Shown: in pieces, positions 9,001-13,702 of the stretch
Numbering within the stretch: the first letter of the stretch is position 1
How the letters are laid out: every line of letters starts with the position of its first letter
The notes under the pieces: generated by a model
Told to the model about the DNA's origin: nothing
What the model saw: the letters and a program-made list of their open reading frames with translations, nothing else
Database searches by the model: none
Origin: Clostridia bacterium
Lineage (GTDB): Bacteria > Bacillota > Clostridia > TANB77 > CAG-508
Reading direction: 5' to 3'
Length of the DNA stretch: 17,882 nt
Assembly (NCBI GenBank): GCA_900758165.1
Contig: CAAEQN010000028.1
Coordinates: 1-17,882, forward strand
Made by a program: the position numbers and the translations under genes

Positions 9001-10548
9001 TTCAAAAGACTTATCTACTCTAAGAGCTACTATATCGTGCTTTTGAACACCATTATTTAATAAATATCTAGCAAGTTGATTTGCTTTTTCATTTAATTCT
9101 TTATATGTTAGTTTTTCGTTTCCAAATATTACAGCTGTGTTATTTGGAGTTTTTTCTACTTGCTCCTCAAATAAGTCGACTATAGTTTTATTTTTTGGAT
9201 AGTCAACTGTAGTATTATTAAATTCATATAATAATTTATGCTTCTCTGCTTCTGTAACTATATCAATATCTGAAAGTAAAATAGCACTATTATTTAAAAC
9301 TTGTTTCATCATATAGATAGCTCTATTATGTACACAAGTAATTTCTTCATCACTATATCTATCAGATTTATAATCATAAAGAATGGTTAAACCGGTATCG
9401 TTATAATCAACCACATGGATTTGAAGATCGTCAGCACAATTGCCATTAAAAATCCAAGAGCAATCTGTTTTTATTTCGTCATCTATAGTGCTTGTAATTT
9501 GGTAAGATAAAACAACATTATACAAATTAGGGATACTTGAATCCTTTTCTCTTAAATCTTCCAATATATTTTGATAAGGATATCTTTGATGTCTTAACAT
9601 TGCCATTGAATTTTGGGCAATAATCTTTGAAAATTCATCAAAGGTAGAATTTGTATCAATGTTAATACGAAAAGGAATAGTATTAACAAACATACCATTA
9701 GTACGCTTGCTAGAAAAATTAAGTCTATTTAAAATTGGAGTGCCAATAACTAAATCGTTAGAATTTGAAACACGACCAATATAAATTGAATAAATAGCCA
9801 TCAAAAAATTATATGCAGAAATTTTATTTTTCTTGCAATATTCATTTATAGAAGCTAATAATGAATTTGGAATTTTAAATATTTGTCTATTTGCTGCGCA
9901 AGATGTTGCTTGAGAGTAATTTTTAGAGACACTAGGAATAGTAGCTGTTTCAGGCACAGTACTAAATATATTAGACCAATATTCTTTATCTTTTATAAAT
10001 GAGTTACTGTTAAGATAGTTTTGCTCATCATTTATAAAATCTATATAAGAATATGCTGTACCAATATTTTCTTCGTTTTTAATTAAATTTTTATATTCTC
10101 CAATAAATTCTTTAAAGAATAACCCAAGACACCAAGAATCTGCTATAAGATGATGCATAACAGCTATAACAGCTCCATAGTTATTAGGTAATCTAAATAT
10201 CTTAACAGTAAAAAATTTATTATTTTCAATAGAAAGAGCTTTTCTACACAAAGCATTTCCGATTGAATATATTTCATCTAAATCGTGGACATCAACAATT
10301 TCAGGAACATAGTTAATAGTATTATCAAATACTTGTTTAATAGAATTACCATCTTGAACAAGTCTTAAACGGAAATTATCGTGAGTTGCTAATACATTAG
10401 AAATAGACTTTGATAATTTATTAAAATTAATAGGCTCATTTATAAGAGCAATACTTCCAACATTATTAATAGAAGTACCACTAAAGTATTGTTCTGTATT
10501 CCAAATATTTTTTTGTGGATTTGTTAAATCATATAGTTTTTCGTTCAT
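3085..10548 (-). CDS. Two-module NRPS C-A(Thr)-T-C-A-T-reductase
   Basis: This 2487-residue enzyme should make a dipeptide and release it reductively. C1 (about 1-430) has the active motif HHLIAD at 132-137. A1 (about 445-950) has TSGSTGKPKG near 604-613. Its pocket residues, from D649 onward, read D-F-W-N-I-G-M-V-H plus the A10 lysine, the established threonine code. T1 carries the phosphopantetheine serine S995 in LGGDS. C2 (about 1049-1475) has HHIIIDG at 1177-1183. A2 (about 1490-1990) has TSGSTGTPKG; its pocket, starting at D1691, reads D-I-Y-T-V-G-I-I-L, a code I cannot assign. T2 has S2033 in IGGDS. The C-terminal reductase (about 2105-2480) has the NAD(P)H motif GGTGYLG at 2111-2117 and the Y2279/K2283 pair. 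No thioesterase or epimerase domain is visible. Expected product: an L-Thr-X aldehyde, able to cyclise to a pyrazinone. The leading C domain suggests possible N-acylation. The start has an AAGGTGA site. No Sfp-type transferase lies in the window. Confidence 0.96.
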   Translation of the reverse strand: MNEKLYDLTNPQKNIWNTEQYFSGTSINNVGSIALINEPINFNKLSKSISNVLATHDNFRLRLVQDGNSIKQVFDNTINYVPEIVDVHDLDEIYSIGNALCRKALSIENNKFFTVKIFRLPNNYGAVIAVMHHLIADSWCLGLFFKEFIGEYKNLIKNEENIGTAYSYIDFINDEQNYLNSNSFIKDKEYWSNIFSTVPETATIPSVSKNYSQATSCAANRQIFKIPNSLLASINEYCKKNKISAYNFLMAIYSIYIGRVSNSNDLVIGTPILNRLNFSSKRTNGMFVNTIPFRINIDTNSTFDEFSKIIAQNSMAMLRHQRYPYQNILEDLREKDSSIPNLYNVVLSYQITSTIDDEIKTDCSWIFNGNCADDLQIHVVDYNDTGLTILYDYKSDRYSDEEITCVHNRAIYMMKQVLNNSAILLSDIDIVTEAEKHKLLYEFNNTTVDYPKNKTIVDLFEEQVEKTPNNTAVIFGNEKLTYKELNEKANQLARYLLNNGVQKHDIVALRVDKSFEMIIGILAIIKAGCTYLPINMSYPQERVNYMLTDSSTKFLLTTSNILDSINSSIKKLEIDLGNSKIYSSNTSNLNEKISPEDLIYIIYTSGSTGKPKGAMLCHKNVVRLLKNSQPLYDFSENDVWTMFHSVAFDFSVWEMYGALLFGGKLVLVSDAVAKDTNLFLDLLRNEQVTVLNQTPTYFYNLLNTELDKPDNNLKLKYIIFGGEALNPKLIQKWSFKYPNTKLINMYGITETTVHVTYKELSKEDLKSNTSNIGKPIPTLQVLILDKNLHLLPIGIPGEMCILGDGVFKGYLNREDLNKQKLIPNSFYGKTLYRSGDLAILHNDGNLEYLGRIDKQVKLRGFRVELGEIEEHILRNNNIKSCIVLKKEDKNNRDILCAYYIKTGIVNIEDLKKSLQKDLPYYMIPQYFVELNKFPTNINGKIDVKALSIPDEIIHKKDIVAARNDIDSELIKAFSKFLGIKQISIEDSFFDLGGDSLSAISICSYVNKDINSNITVKNILEKPIIKDLSDFIGKSTFSNASIPISKSKEMDYYPLSSAQKRIYYASKMISNNNLVYNTPGILLIDKLLDAKKVQNAFTQIIDSQSSFRTIFVLDGQEVKQKILDNVDFNIVVTNGKEKNINTIINEFSKPFDLEKAPLLRVEICYLDNKKTLLLIDSHHIIIDGVSSNLLIKDFFNIYNNIDVEKPKIEYKDYAVWENKFINTPQFKNSENYWLNRFKDFDFESLNLPYDYTIPANKTYIGKKLYSNIDKEIMSLVYDYARKLNMSPYVICLAALFVTLYKYTGQSDIVIGSPVANRSLPEVQNVIGMFVNNLAFRCKVLANQTVADLLNYLKNTVVEDLEHQDYPFDMLVKALHIPVDNSKNPLFDIVFTYQSQSTDKDLNIDYHQISEIHNNTAKFNITMELVPETNQLNIEYRSDLFKEETINSLREHYLFILKQMLESPATSIDNLDIITPEEQKLLNKFNNTSGPIKRVPVAKIFEEQAVLHANDIAVVCDDKTLTYKELNEKANSLANYLISRGIKPNDIVAVMTNRSLETIVCMIGILKSGAAFLNVDPTYPIERTEYYISDSKIEHVLTQRELEEKVSQIKNRIEIDLDNEEIYGKNTENPNVKSKERDLSYIIYTSGSTGTPKGVMLNQIGLSNMVQAMTKVLKYLKEGNKHAIASVTSTPFDIFVYEIIVSLTHGLKVVMANNAEHRNPKLLDALIRKHNVDVMTVTPSLMKINYDNREPNTALANVKNMVFGGEPLPEKFVKDLRALADDITIYNIYGPSEITILSNVQDLATEKEINVGPPILNTQMYILDKNMKQVPIGVIGEIYIAGIQVGEGYMGKKELTEQRFLKNPFGPGKIYKSGDIGRWTFEGKIQCLGRIDNQVKLRGLRIELGEIEDEILKMPGVSSAIVNKITLEDKESLCAYYVAEGDLSENTVKENLRKFLPQYMVPTYVVRLDVMPYTINRKIDRKALPLPELHKTSTRHVDINTLNSNEEKLLQIWKDILKVDDIDIDDNFFDIGGDSILAINMQIDALKYGLEFEYADIFNFPTIKQLAQKLPSPEEHFISTYDYSKINEILKRNTADNLSKIQKYNVGNILLIGGTGYLGAHILHSFLQNEDGIIYCLIRQKDGESPETRLHNYLKFYFGEDFIAAYKNRIRVVKGDITQQNIGLSNEDYKTVVSNINAVVNAGALVKHFGLKKQFEDINVTGTKNVVELCQKNNKRLIHISTVSVSGFGEKEKFSIDSKDLNSKTFTEHDLYIGQNIKGIYSITKYKAELAVLEAIDSGLDAQILRIGNITNRFSDGHFQKNINDNAFARRIKSFVEIGAFPKYLLEHAIEFTPVDLCADAIIKILQHNSPCTTFHIYDPNLLPIKVLYDTLTKRGIEMMPVSNEMMSYIITGILNDDSKKSMISGIIQDIDNKKQFAYISKIGLNADFTVQYLNKLGFNWAFFDSSYINKCFDYFEKINFINKTEENK
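3096..3100 (-). promoter_or_regulatory. Ribosome-binding site of the kinase inside the NRPS end
   Basis: GGAGG on the minus strand lies 7 bases before the kinase ATG (3088) and within the last codons of the NRPS. It supports the ATGA-overlap start and implies coupled translation. Confidence 0.8.
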
Positions 10549-10597
10549 AATATCACCTTAATATACTATTAAATAAAAATTAATTATTTACTACCAC

Positions 10598-10626
10598 ATT
10601 TTACCATTACCATACAATTTTTTCAA
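10598..10626 (-). promoter_or_regulatory. Candidate promoter of the NRPS-kinase unit
   Basis: On the minus strand, -35 TTGAAA (10621-10626), a 17-bp spacer and -10 TAAAAT (10598-10603) lie upstream of the NRPS start at 10548. The predicted leader is about 40 nt. Confidence 0.65.
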
Positions 10627-10647
10627 TAGAAAATAAAAAGTTTTCAA

Positions 10648-10674
10648 AAAATTCGCTAAAGCGAAAATTTAAAA
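10648..10674. other. Small hairpin in the divergent NRPS/HtrA intergenic region
   Basis: A TTCGC-TAAA-GCGAA stem-loop is the only G/C-bearing dyad in the 243-bp divergent spacer. On the minus strand it is followed by a T run like a weak terminator. It sits upstream of both candidate promoters, so it could insulate transcription or be a protein-binding site. Neither role is proven. Confidence 0.4.
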
Positions 10675-10721
10675 AATACTAAACGATTTATATGCATCAA
10701 ATTTAACGAAATAATAACTGT

Positions 10722-10751
10722 TTTAATAAAAATATTAAAAATGTTTAAAAT
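10722..10751 (+). promoter_or_regulatory. Weak candidate promoter for htrA-like gene
   Basis: TTTAAT (10722-10727), an 18-bp spacer and TAAAAT (10746-10751) precede the gene. The region is so A/T-rich that such matches are common, so this is tentative. Confidence 0.3.
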
Positions 10752-10791
10752 GTTAATTTAAGGAAATACTACTTAAAAAGGAGCTGATAAT

Positions 10792-11913
10792 ATGAAAAAA
10801 GATGGTAAATTAATAAAAGTGTTAGAGACAATAGCAATAATTATATTGATTGTATCTTTTATAGTTTTGGTATATTGTGTTTACATATCAATAAGTACAG
10901 ATAAAAAATACGAGAGTGACTATGAAGCAGAAAAAACTGTATCAACTGTTGCAAATAATGGAGAAGAAAATATTTCAGAAACAATAAAAAGAGTAAATAA
11001 TTCTGTAGTTGGAATTTCGAAAATAAAAAACAAGGGAAGTACAATTTTTTTAGAAAAAGGAACTGATAGTCTTGGGTTAGGTACAGGATTTATTGTTTCT
11101 GAAGATGGATATATTGTTACAAATCAACATGTATCAGGAGAGAAAAATAGTACTTGTTATGTAACTCTAGAAGACGGAAGAATATTTAAAGCAGATGTTG
11201 TTTGGGCTGATGAGGATTTGGATTTAAGTATAATAAAGATAAAAATTACAGGTGCTAGTTATTTAAGTTTAGCTGATTCTGATGAGATAAATATAGCAGA
11301 AACGGTATATGCTATAGGTAATCCTATAGGATATGAATTCCAAAGAACTGTCACATCTGGGATTGTTAGCGGATTAGATAGAACCATAAAAATTGAAGAA
11401 AATGAAAAGTCATATTATATGGAGAATTTGATACAAACAGATGCAACAATAAATCCTGGAAATAGTGGAGGACCGTTAATAGATAAAAAGGGAAATGTAA
11501 TAGGTGTTAATTCTGTTAAAATTACAACTGCTGAAGGGATAGGTTTTGCAATTCCAATAAATAATATAAAACCTGTTATAAATAAATTAAGTCAAAAAGG
11601 AAGTTTTAATGCAGCCACATTAGGCGTATTTGCATATGATAAAGATATTGTTCCATATATAAATGAAGAGTTAGGGAAAAATATGATTCTAGATAATGGA
11701 ATCTATGTGGCTTCAGTTGTTAAAAATTCGCCAGCAGAAAAAGCAAATTTGAAAATAGGAGATATCTTATTAGAGATAGATGGAATAAAATTGAATAAAA
11801 TGGCAACTCTTAGAACGCATATTTATGAAAAAGAAGTAGGGGATACTGTAAAAATTAAATATATAAGGAATAAAAAAGAGAATGAGGTTTCTATAAAATT
11901 AGCTGAAAAATAA
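10792..11913 (+). CDS. HtrA/DegP-like membrane-anchored serine protease
   Basis: This 373-residue protein begins with a short basic stretch and one hydrophobic helix (about 12-35), a signal anchor that would place the enzyme on the outer face of the membrane. A trypsin-like domain follows (about 60-260) with the full triad: H113 in TNQHVSG, D144 in DLDLSIIKI and S225 in NPGNSGGP. A single PDZ domain (about 275-370) contains the SPAEKANLKIGD segment typical of substrate binding. Length and layout match the one-PDZ HtrA proteins of Gram-positive bacteria, which degrade misfolded secreted proteins. An AAGGAG site lies before the ATG. The gene is divergent from the NRPS and shares a 243-bp spacer with it. 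A functional link to the NRPS is not shown. The exact paralogue (HtrA, HtrB or YycK-like) cannot be told from sequence. Confidence 0.93.
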   Translation: MKKDGKLIKVLETIAIIILIVSFIVLVYCVYISISTDKKYESDYEAEKTVSTVANNGEENISETIKRVNNSVVGISKIKNKGSTIFLEKGTDSLGLGTGFIVSEDGYIVTNQHVSGEKNSTCYVTLEDGRIFKADVVWADEDLDLSIIKIKITGASYLSLADSDEINIAETVYAIGNPIGYEFQRTVTSGIVSGLDRTIKIEENEKSYYMENLIQTDATINPGNSGGPLIDKKGNVIGVNSVKITTAEGIGFAIPINNIKPVINKLSQKGSFNAATLGVFAYDKDIVPYINEELGKNMILDNGIYVASVVKNSPAEKANLKIGDILLEIDGIKLNKMATLRTHIYEKEVGDTVKIKYIRNKKENEVSIKLAEK

Positions 11914-11916
11914 AAT

Positions 11917-11946
11917 AAGACGCGAAGAAATTATTCGTCGCGTCTT
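11917..11946 (-). terminator. Terminator of the four-cysteine small protein gene
   Basis: A perfect 9-bp G/C-rich stem (AAGACGCGA at 11917-11925 with its complement at 11938-11946). A T-rich tail follows only on the minus strand, so it mainly serves the small minus-strand gene. It also stands directly after the stop of the protease gene and may help stop convergent transcripts. Confidence 0.75.
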
Positions 11947-11958
11947 GAGGCTTAAAGG

Positions 11959-12129
11959 TCATTTGGAACTATGATTCATTGCTTTGTCACAAGATCTTTC
12001 GATCCCGTTACAATTAGGATTCTCACAAAGGGAAGTCTCTTTCAATGGACATTCCAGTATAAAAGTTTTCTTGCTTTGATTACCCTTATTGGCCTTATTT
12101 TCTGCAGTTGTCATAGTCGTAGTTGTCAT
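11959..12129 (-). CDS. Unrecognised 56-residue four-cysteine protein
   Basis: A short minus-strand frame encodes 56 residues: a Thr/Lys/Asn-rich N-terminus (MTTTTMTTAENKANK), then a core with cysteines at 27, 35, 40 and 47 (spacing C-x7-C-x4-C-x6-C). There is no signal peptide or membrane helix. Evidence that it is real is strong for its size. A TAAGGAGG ribosome site precedes the first ATG at good distance, an extended -10 promoter lies just upstream, and a G/C-rich terminator follows the stop. Hand-counted G+C is about 36 percent, higher than its surroundings. The cysteine pattern fits a small metal-binding or disulfide-linked protein, or a precursor of a modified peptide. I do not recognise a family, and no maturation enzyme is adjacent. 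Confidence 0.75.
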   Translation of the reverse strand: MTTTTMTTAENKANKGNQSKKTFILECPLKETSLCENPNCNGIERSCDKAMNHSSK

Positions 12130-12162
12130 TGGTATATGCCTCCTTAAAAATTTGTACTATTC

Positions 12163-12191
12163 ATTATACCATTATATTCAGAAAAAATCAA
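12163..12191 (-). promoter_or_regulatory. Extended -10 promoter of the four-cysteine protein gene
   Basis: On the minus strand, -35 TTGATT (12186-12191), a 17-bp spacer ending in TGG, and a perfect -10 TATAAT (12163-12168). The TG one base before the -10 makes it an extended type. It is among the strongest promoter matches in the window. Confidence 0.82.
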
Positions 12192-12349
12192 GTTTAGAAC
12201 CTAAATATGTAAAAAATTGTAAAAAGTTTATTAAAATAGCATTGAAAAATGGGCAACCTTTTAAGACTGTAATATAATATATATAAAATAAAAAAATTAA
12301 ATAATAGTATATTTTTTTGCACTGATTTTAAAAAATTTTTATAAAAATA

Positions 12350-12378
12350 TTGCAATGTTGATAAATATATGTTATAGT
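12350..12378 (+). promoter_or_regulatory. Promoter of tRNA-Pro
   Basis: TTGCAA (12350-12355), a 17-bp spacer with TG before the -10, and TATAGT (12373-12378) lie about 30 bases upstream of the mature tRNA 5' end. Confidence 0.75.
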
Positions 12379-12407
12379 ATATAAGTAGTTTTATTTAAAA
12401 CTTATAT

Positions 12408-12483
12408 CGAGGTGTAGCGCAGTTGGTAGCGCGCGTGGTTTGGGACCATGAGGTCGCAGGTTCGATCCCTGTCACCTCGACCA
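12408..12483 (+). tRNA. tRNA-Pro (anticodon UGG)
   Basis: A complete 76-nt cloverleaf. The acceptor CGAGGTG pairs with CACCTCG. The D stem is GCGC/GCGC, and the anticodon stem CGTGG/CCATG has one G-U pair. The loop TTTGGGA gives anticodon TGG, and the T arm contains TTCGATC. The 3' CCA is encoded (12481-12483). It is a single gene with its own promoter and a terminator-like hairpin downstream. Confidence 0.97.
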
Positions 12484-12488
12484 TACAG

Positions 12489-12518
12489 TACAATACTTTA
12501 AAAATACTCAAACAGTAT
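12489..12518. repeat. Inverted repeat just after the tRNA
   Basis: CAATACT and its exact complement AGTATTG are separated by about 16 bases directly downstream of the tRNA CCA end. There is no T tract, so it is not a terminator. It may be a processing structure of the tRNA precursor. Confidence 0.35.
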
Positions 12519-12611
12519 TGAATAAGGTATTTAAAGAACTAAAAAGGCATTATTTCAAGGTTTTGATATAATGTTTTTTTGTTGCCTGGAGTTTCTTATC
12601 TACCTTATTCA
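12519..12611 (+). terminator. Nested hairpin with terminator at its tip (tRNA terminator)
   Basis: The outer arms are an 11-bp perfect inverted repeat (12519-12529 and 12601-12611). Inside, AAGAACT (12534-12540) can pair with AGTTTCTT (12590-12597), and AGGCA (12545-12549) with TGCCT (12583-12587). At the tip, CATTAT-T-TCAA pairs with TTGA-T-ATAATG (12548-12573) and is followed by seven T residues (12574-12580), a standard intrinsic terminator for the tRNA transcript. The surrounding arms make the whole unit a long imperfect hairpin, like a small palindromic element or structured RNA. Confidence 0.6.
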
Positions 12612-12624
12612 TCCTAAAATGTTG

Positions 12625-12750
12625 TTCTAGAAAAATTTTATAGAACACAAAAATAGAACTTAAAATTTTCTAGAAAATCTAGTAGGCTTACAATTTAGTC
12701 ATATCAAGGCTTTTCAGGCTTGTTCTAGAAATGCTCTAGAAAATCTAGTA
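12625..12750. repeat. Cluster of TTCTAGAA palindromes with a 16-bp direct repeat
   Basis: TTCTAGAA occurs at 12625, 12668 and 12723, and CTCTAGAA at 12734. The 16-bp sequence TCTAGAAAATCTAGTA is present twice, at 12669-12684 and 12735-12750. The first palindrome is part of a longer dyad, GTTCTA to TAGAAC. No gene is seen here. The cluster could be a set of protein-binding sites or the recombination scar of a lost element. Confidence 0.55.
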
Positions 12751-12753
12751 TAA

Positions 12754-12939
12754 AATGAAGATTTTAATGTACCTCATTATATATTTGAAGAAATAATAGA
12801 ATACATAGAAGTAACTTCACAAGGAAAATGCAAATCTATGAAATGGCATAGTATTGTAAGATTACTAAAATTAGCAGTTATAAATGATAGATTAACTGAA
12901 GAACAAGCAGAATATTTAGAAAACAAGTATTGCAGATAA
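12754..12939 (+). pseudogene. Start-less remnant of a small protein gene
   Basis: A frame of 61 codons ends at 12939 and has a protein-like composition, with ordered amphipathic segments (FEEIIEYIEV, SIVRLLKLAV, LTEEQAEYLENKYC). An in-frame TAA lies directly before it at 12751-12753 and there is no start codon. An ATG at 12755 is one frame off, so a single-base change near codon 2 would restore a start. No ribosome site precedes it, and the frame begins where the second copy of the 16-bp repeat ends. It is best read as a decayed or truncated gene. I do not recognise the family with certainty. Confidence 0.5.
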
Positions 12940-12967
12940 AATATAACCTCAAATTAAGCCATTTTGC

Positions 12968-12996
12968 TTGACTTTAGGCAGTTAATTTGCTACATT
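12968..12996 (+). promoter_or_regulatory. Promoter of the HU gene
   Basis: TTGACT (12968-12973), a 17-bp spacer ending TGC (extended -10), and TACATT (12991-12996). A transcript starting near 13003 gives a short leader with a GAGGAG ribosome site. Confidence 0.75.
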
Positions 12997-13029
12997 ATAT
13001 ATAAAATTGATAAGAGAGGAGTTGTAACA

Positions 13030-13305
13030 ATGAATAAAGCAGAATTAGTAAAAGCAATGTCAGATGAAACACAATTATCACAAAAGGATGTAGAAAAAGT
13101 TTTAAATTCTTTTGTAAATCAAGTTTCAAACGCACTAGCAGAAAAAGATAAAGTTCAATTAGTTGGATTTGGTACTTTTGAAACAAGGGATAGAGCAGAA
13201 AGAACAGGAAGGAATCCTCAAACAGGTGCTGAAATAAAAATAGAAGCATCAACAGTTCCTGCTTTTAAAGCTGGAAAAGCATTAAAAGAAAAAGTTAATA
13301 AATAA
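13030..13305 (+). CDS. hup: HU-family histone-like DNA-binding protein
   Basis: This 91-residue protein matches HU over its whole length. The N-terminal helices start MNKAELVKAMS, a central GFGTFETRDR beta segment leads to the DNA-binding arm with GRNPQTG (about 61-67), and the C-terminal PAFKAGKALKEKV helix closes it. HU dimers bend and compact DNA and assist replication, recombination and regulation. The start at 13030 is supported by a GAGGAG site and by family length. A longer frame opening at 12964 would begin upstream of, and run through, the promoter, so it is rejected. The gene is monocistronic, with its own promoter and terminator. The symbol is the family name only; the genome may hold several HU genes. 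Confidence 0.97.
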   Translation: MNKAELVKAMSDETQLSQKDVEKVLNSFVNQVSNALAEKDKVQLVGFGTFETRDRAERTGRNPQTGAEIKIEASTVPAFKAGKALKEKVNK

Positions 13306-13308
13306 ATT

Positions 13309-13336
13309 ATAAGTCCTATTTTTAGAGCTTATTTTT
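13309..13336 (+). terminator. Terminator of the HU gene
   Basis: ATAAG (13309-13313) pairs with CTTAT (13328-13332), with further partial pairing inside, followed by a T run. It lies 3 bases after the HU stop and just before the end of the convergent 83-residue gene. Confidence 0.6.
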
Positions 13337-13341
13337 GTATT

Positions 13342-13593
13342 TTAGTAAAATGATAATTCTTGCTTATATAATTTTCTTGCATTGTCAATTCTCATCTTAT
13401 AATCAAGATATTGCTCTTTTGAAATTAAATCATAGAAATATAATACCCTAAAAAACTCTATACTTTTTGTATTTGCTGATTCTATTTTCTGTATAAGCTC
13501 TTTTCTTTTGCTTAAGTATGTGTTTATAACCATTCCATTTTCTTTAACATCATTTTTAAAATCTGTAATTTCAGTTAGTAGTTTATTTTCCAT
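13342..13593 (-). CDS. Unrecognised 83-residue helical protein
   Basis: This small, charged, helix-rich protein has many Lys/Glu/Asn residues in its first half and a C-terminal segment rich in Tyr/Phe (FRVLYFYDLISKEQYLDY). There is no signal peptide or clear membrane helix. The start is placed at 13593 because GGAGG (13600-13604) is then 6 bases away; the ATG two codons earlier directly abuts that site and cannot be used well. A terminator (13624-13665) separates it from the operon upstream on the same strand, so it probably has its own weak promoter or depends on read-through. It converges with the HU gene. I do not recognise a family. Confidence 0.65.
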   Translation of the reverse strand: MENKLLTEITDFKNDVKENGMVINTYLSKRKELIQKIESANTKSIEFFRVLYFYDLISKEQYLDYKMRIDNARKLYKQELSFY

Positions 13594-13623
13594 ATACATC
13601 CTCCATCTAATAATATTTTACAT

Positions 13624-13665
13624 ATAAAAAGAGAATAGACATTGCTGTATCTATTCTCTTAATTT
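13624..13665 (-). terminator. Terminator of the macro/nuclease/EcsC operon
   Basis: A perfect 11-bp stem (AAGAGAATAGA at 13629-13639, complement at 13650-13660) with a 10-base loop, followed on the minus strand by a T run. It marks the 3' end of the operon whose last gene stops at 13703. Confidence 0.85.
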
Positions 13666-13702
13666 AAAATATGTAGTTGATTTCTTCTTTAAACTATGAA
13701 TA

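Noticed and set aside
11917..11946. Terminator dedicated to the HtrA gene
   Set aside because: The T-rich tail is present only on the minus strand; on the plus strand the stem is followed by mixed sequence, so this is mainly the terminator of the small minus-strand gene.
12089..12277. Plus-strand hydrophobic frame of 62 codons
   Set aside because: It is the antisense of the four-cysteine gene and its promoter, and has no ribosome site.
12408..12960. Intact integrated element at the tRNA-Pro gene
   Set aside because: I saw no integrase gene and no second copy of the tRNA 3' end in the window; only repeats and a gene remnant are present.
12964..13029. N-terminal extension of the HU protein
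   Set aside because: The extension is covered by the promoter and leader; HU proteins are about 90 residues and the internal ATG has GAGGAG.
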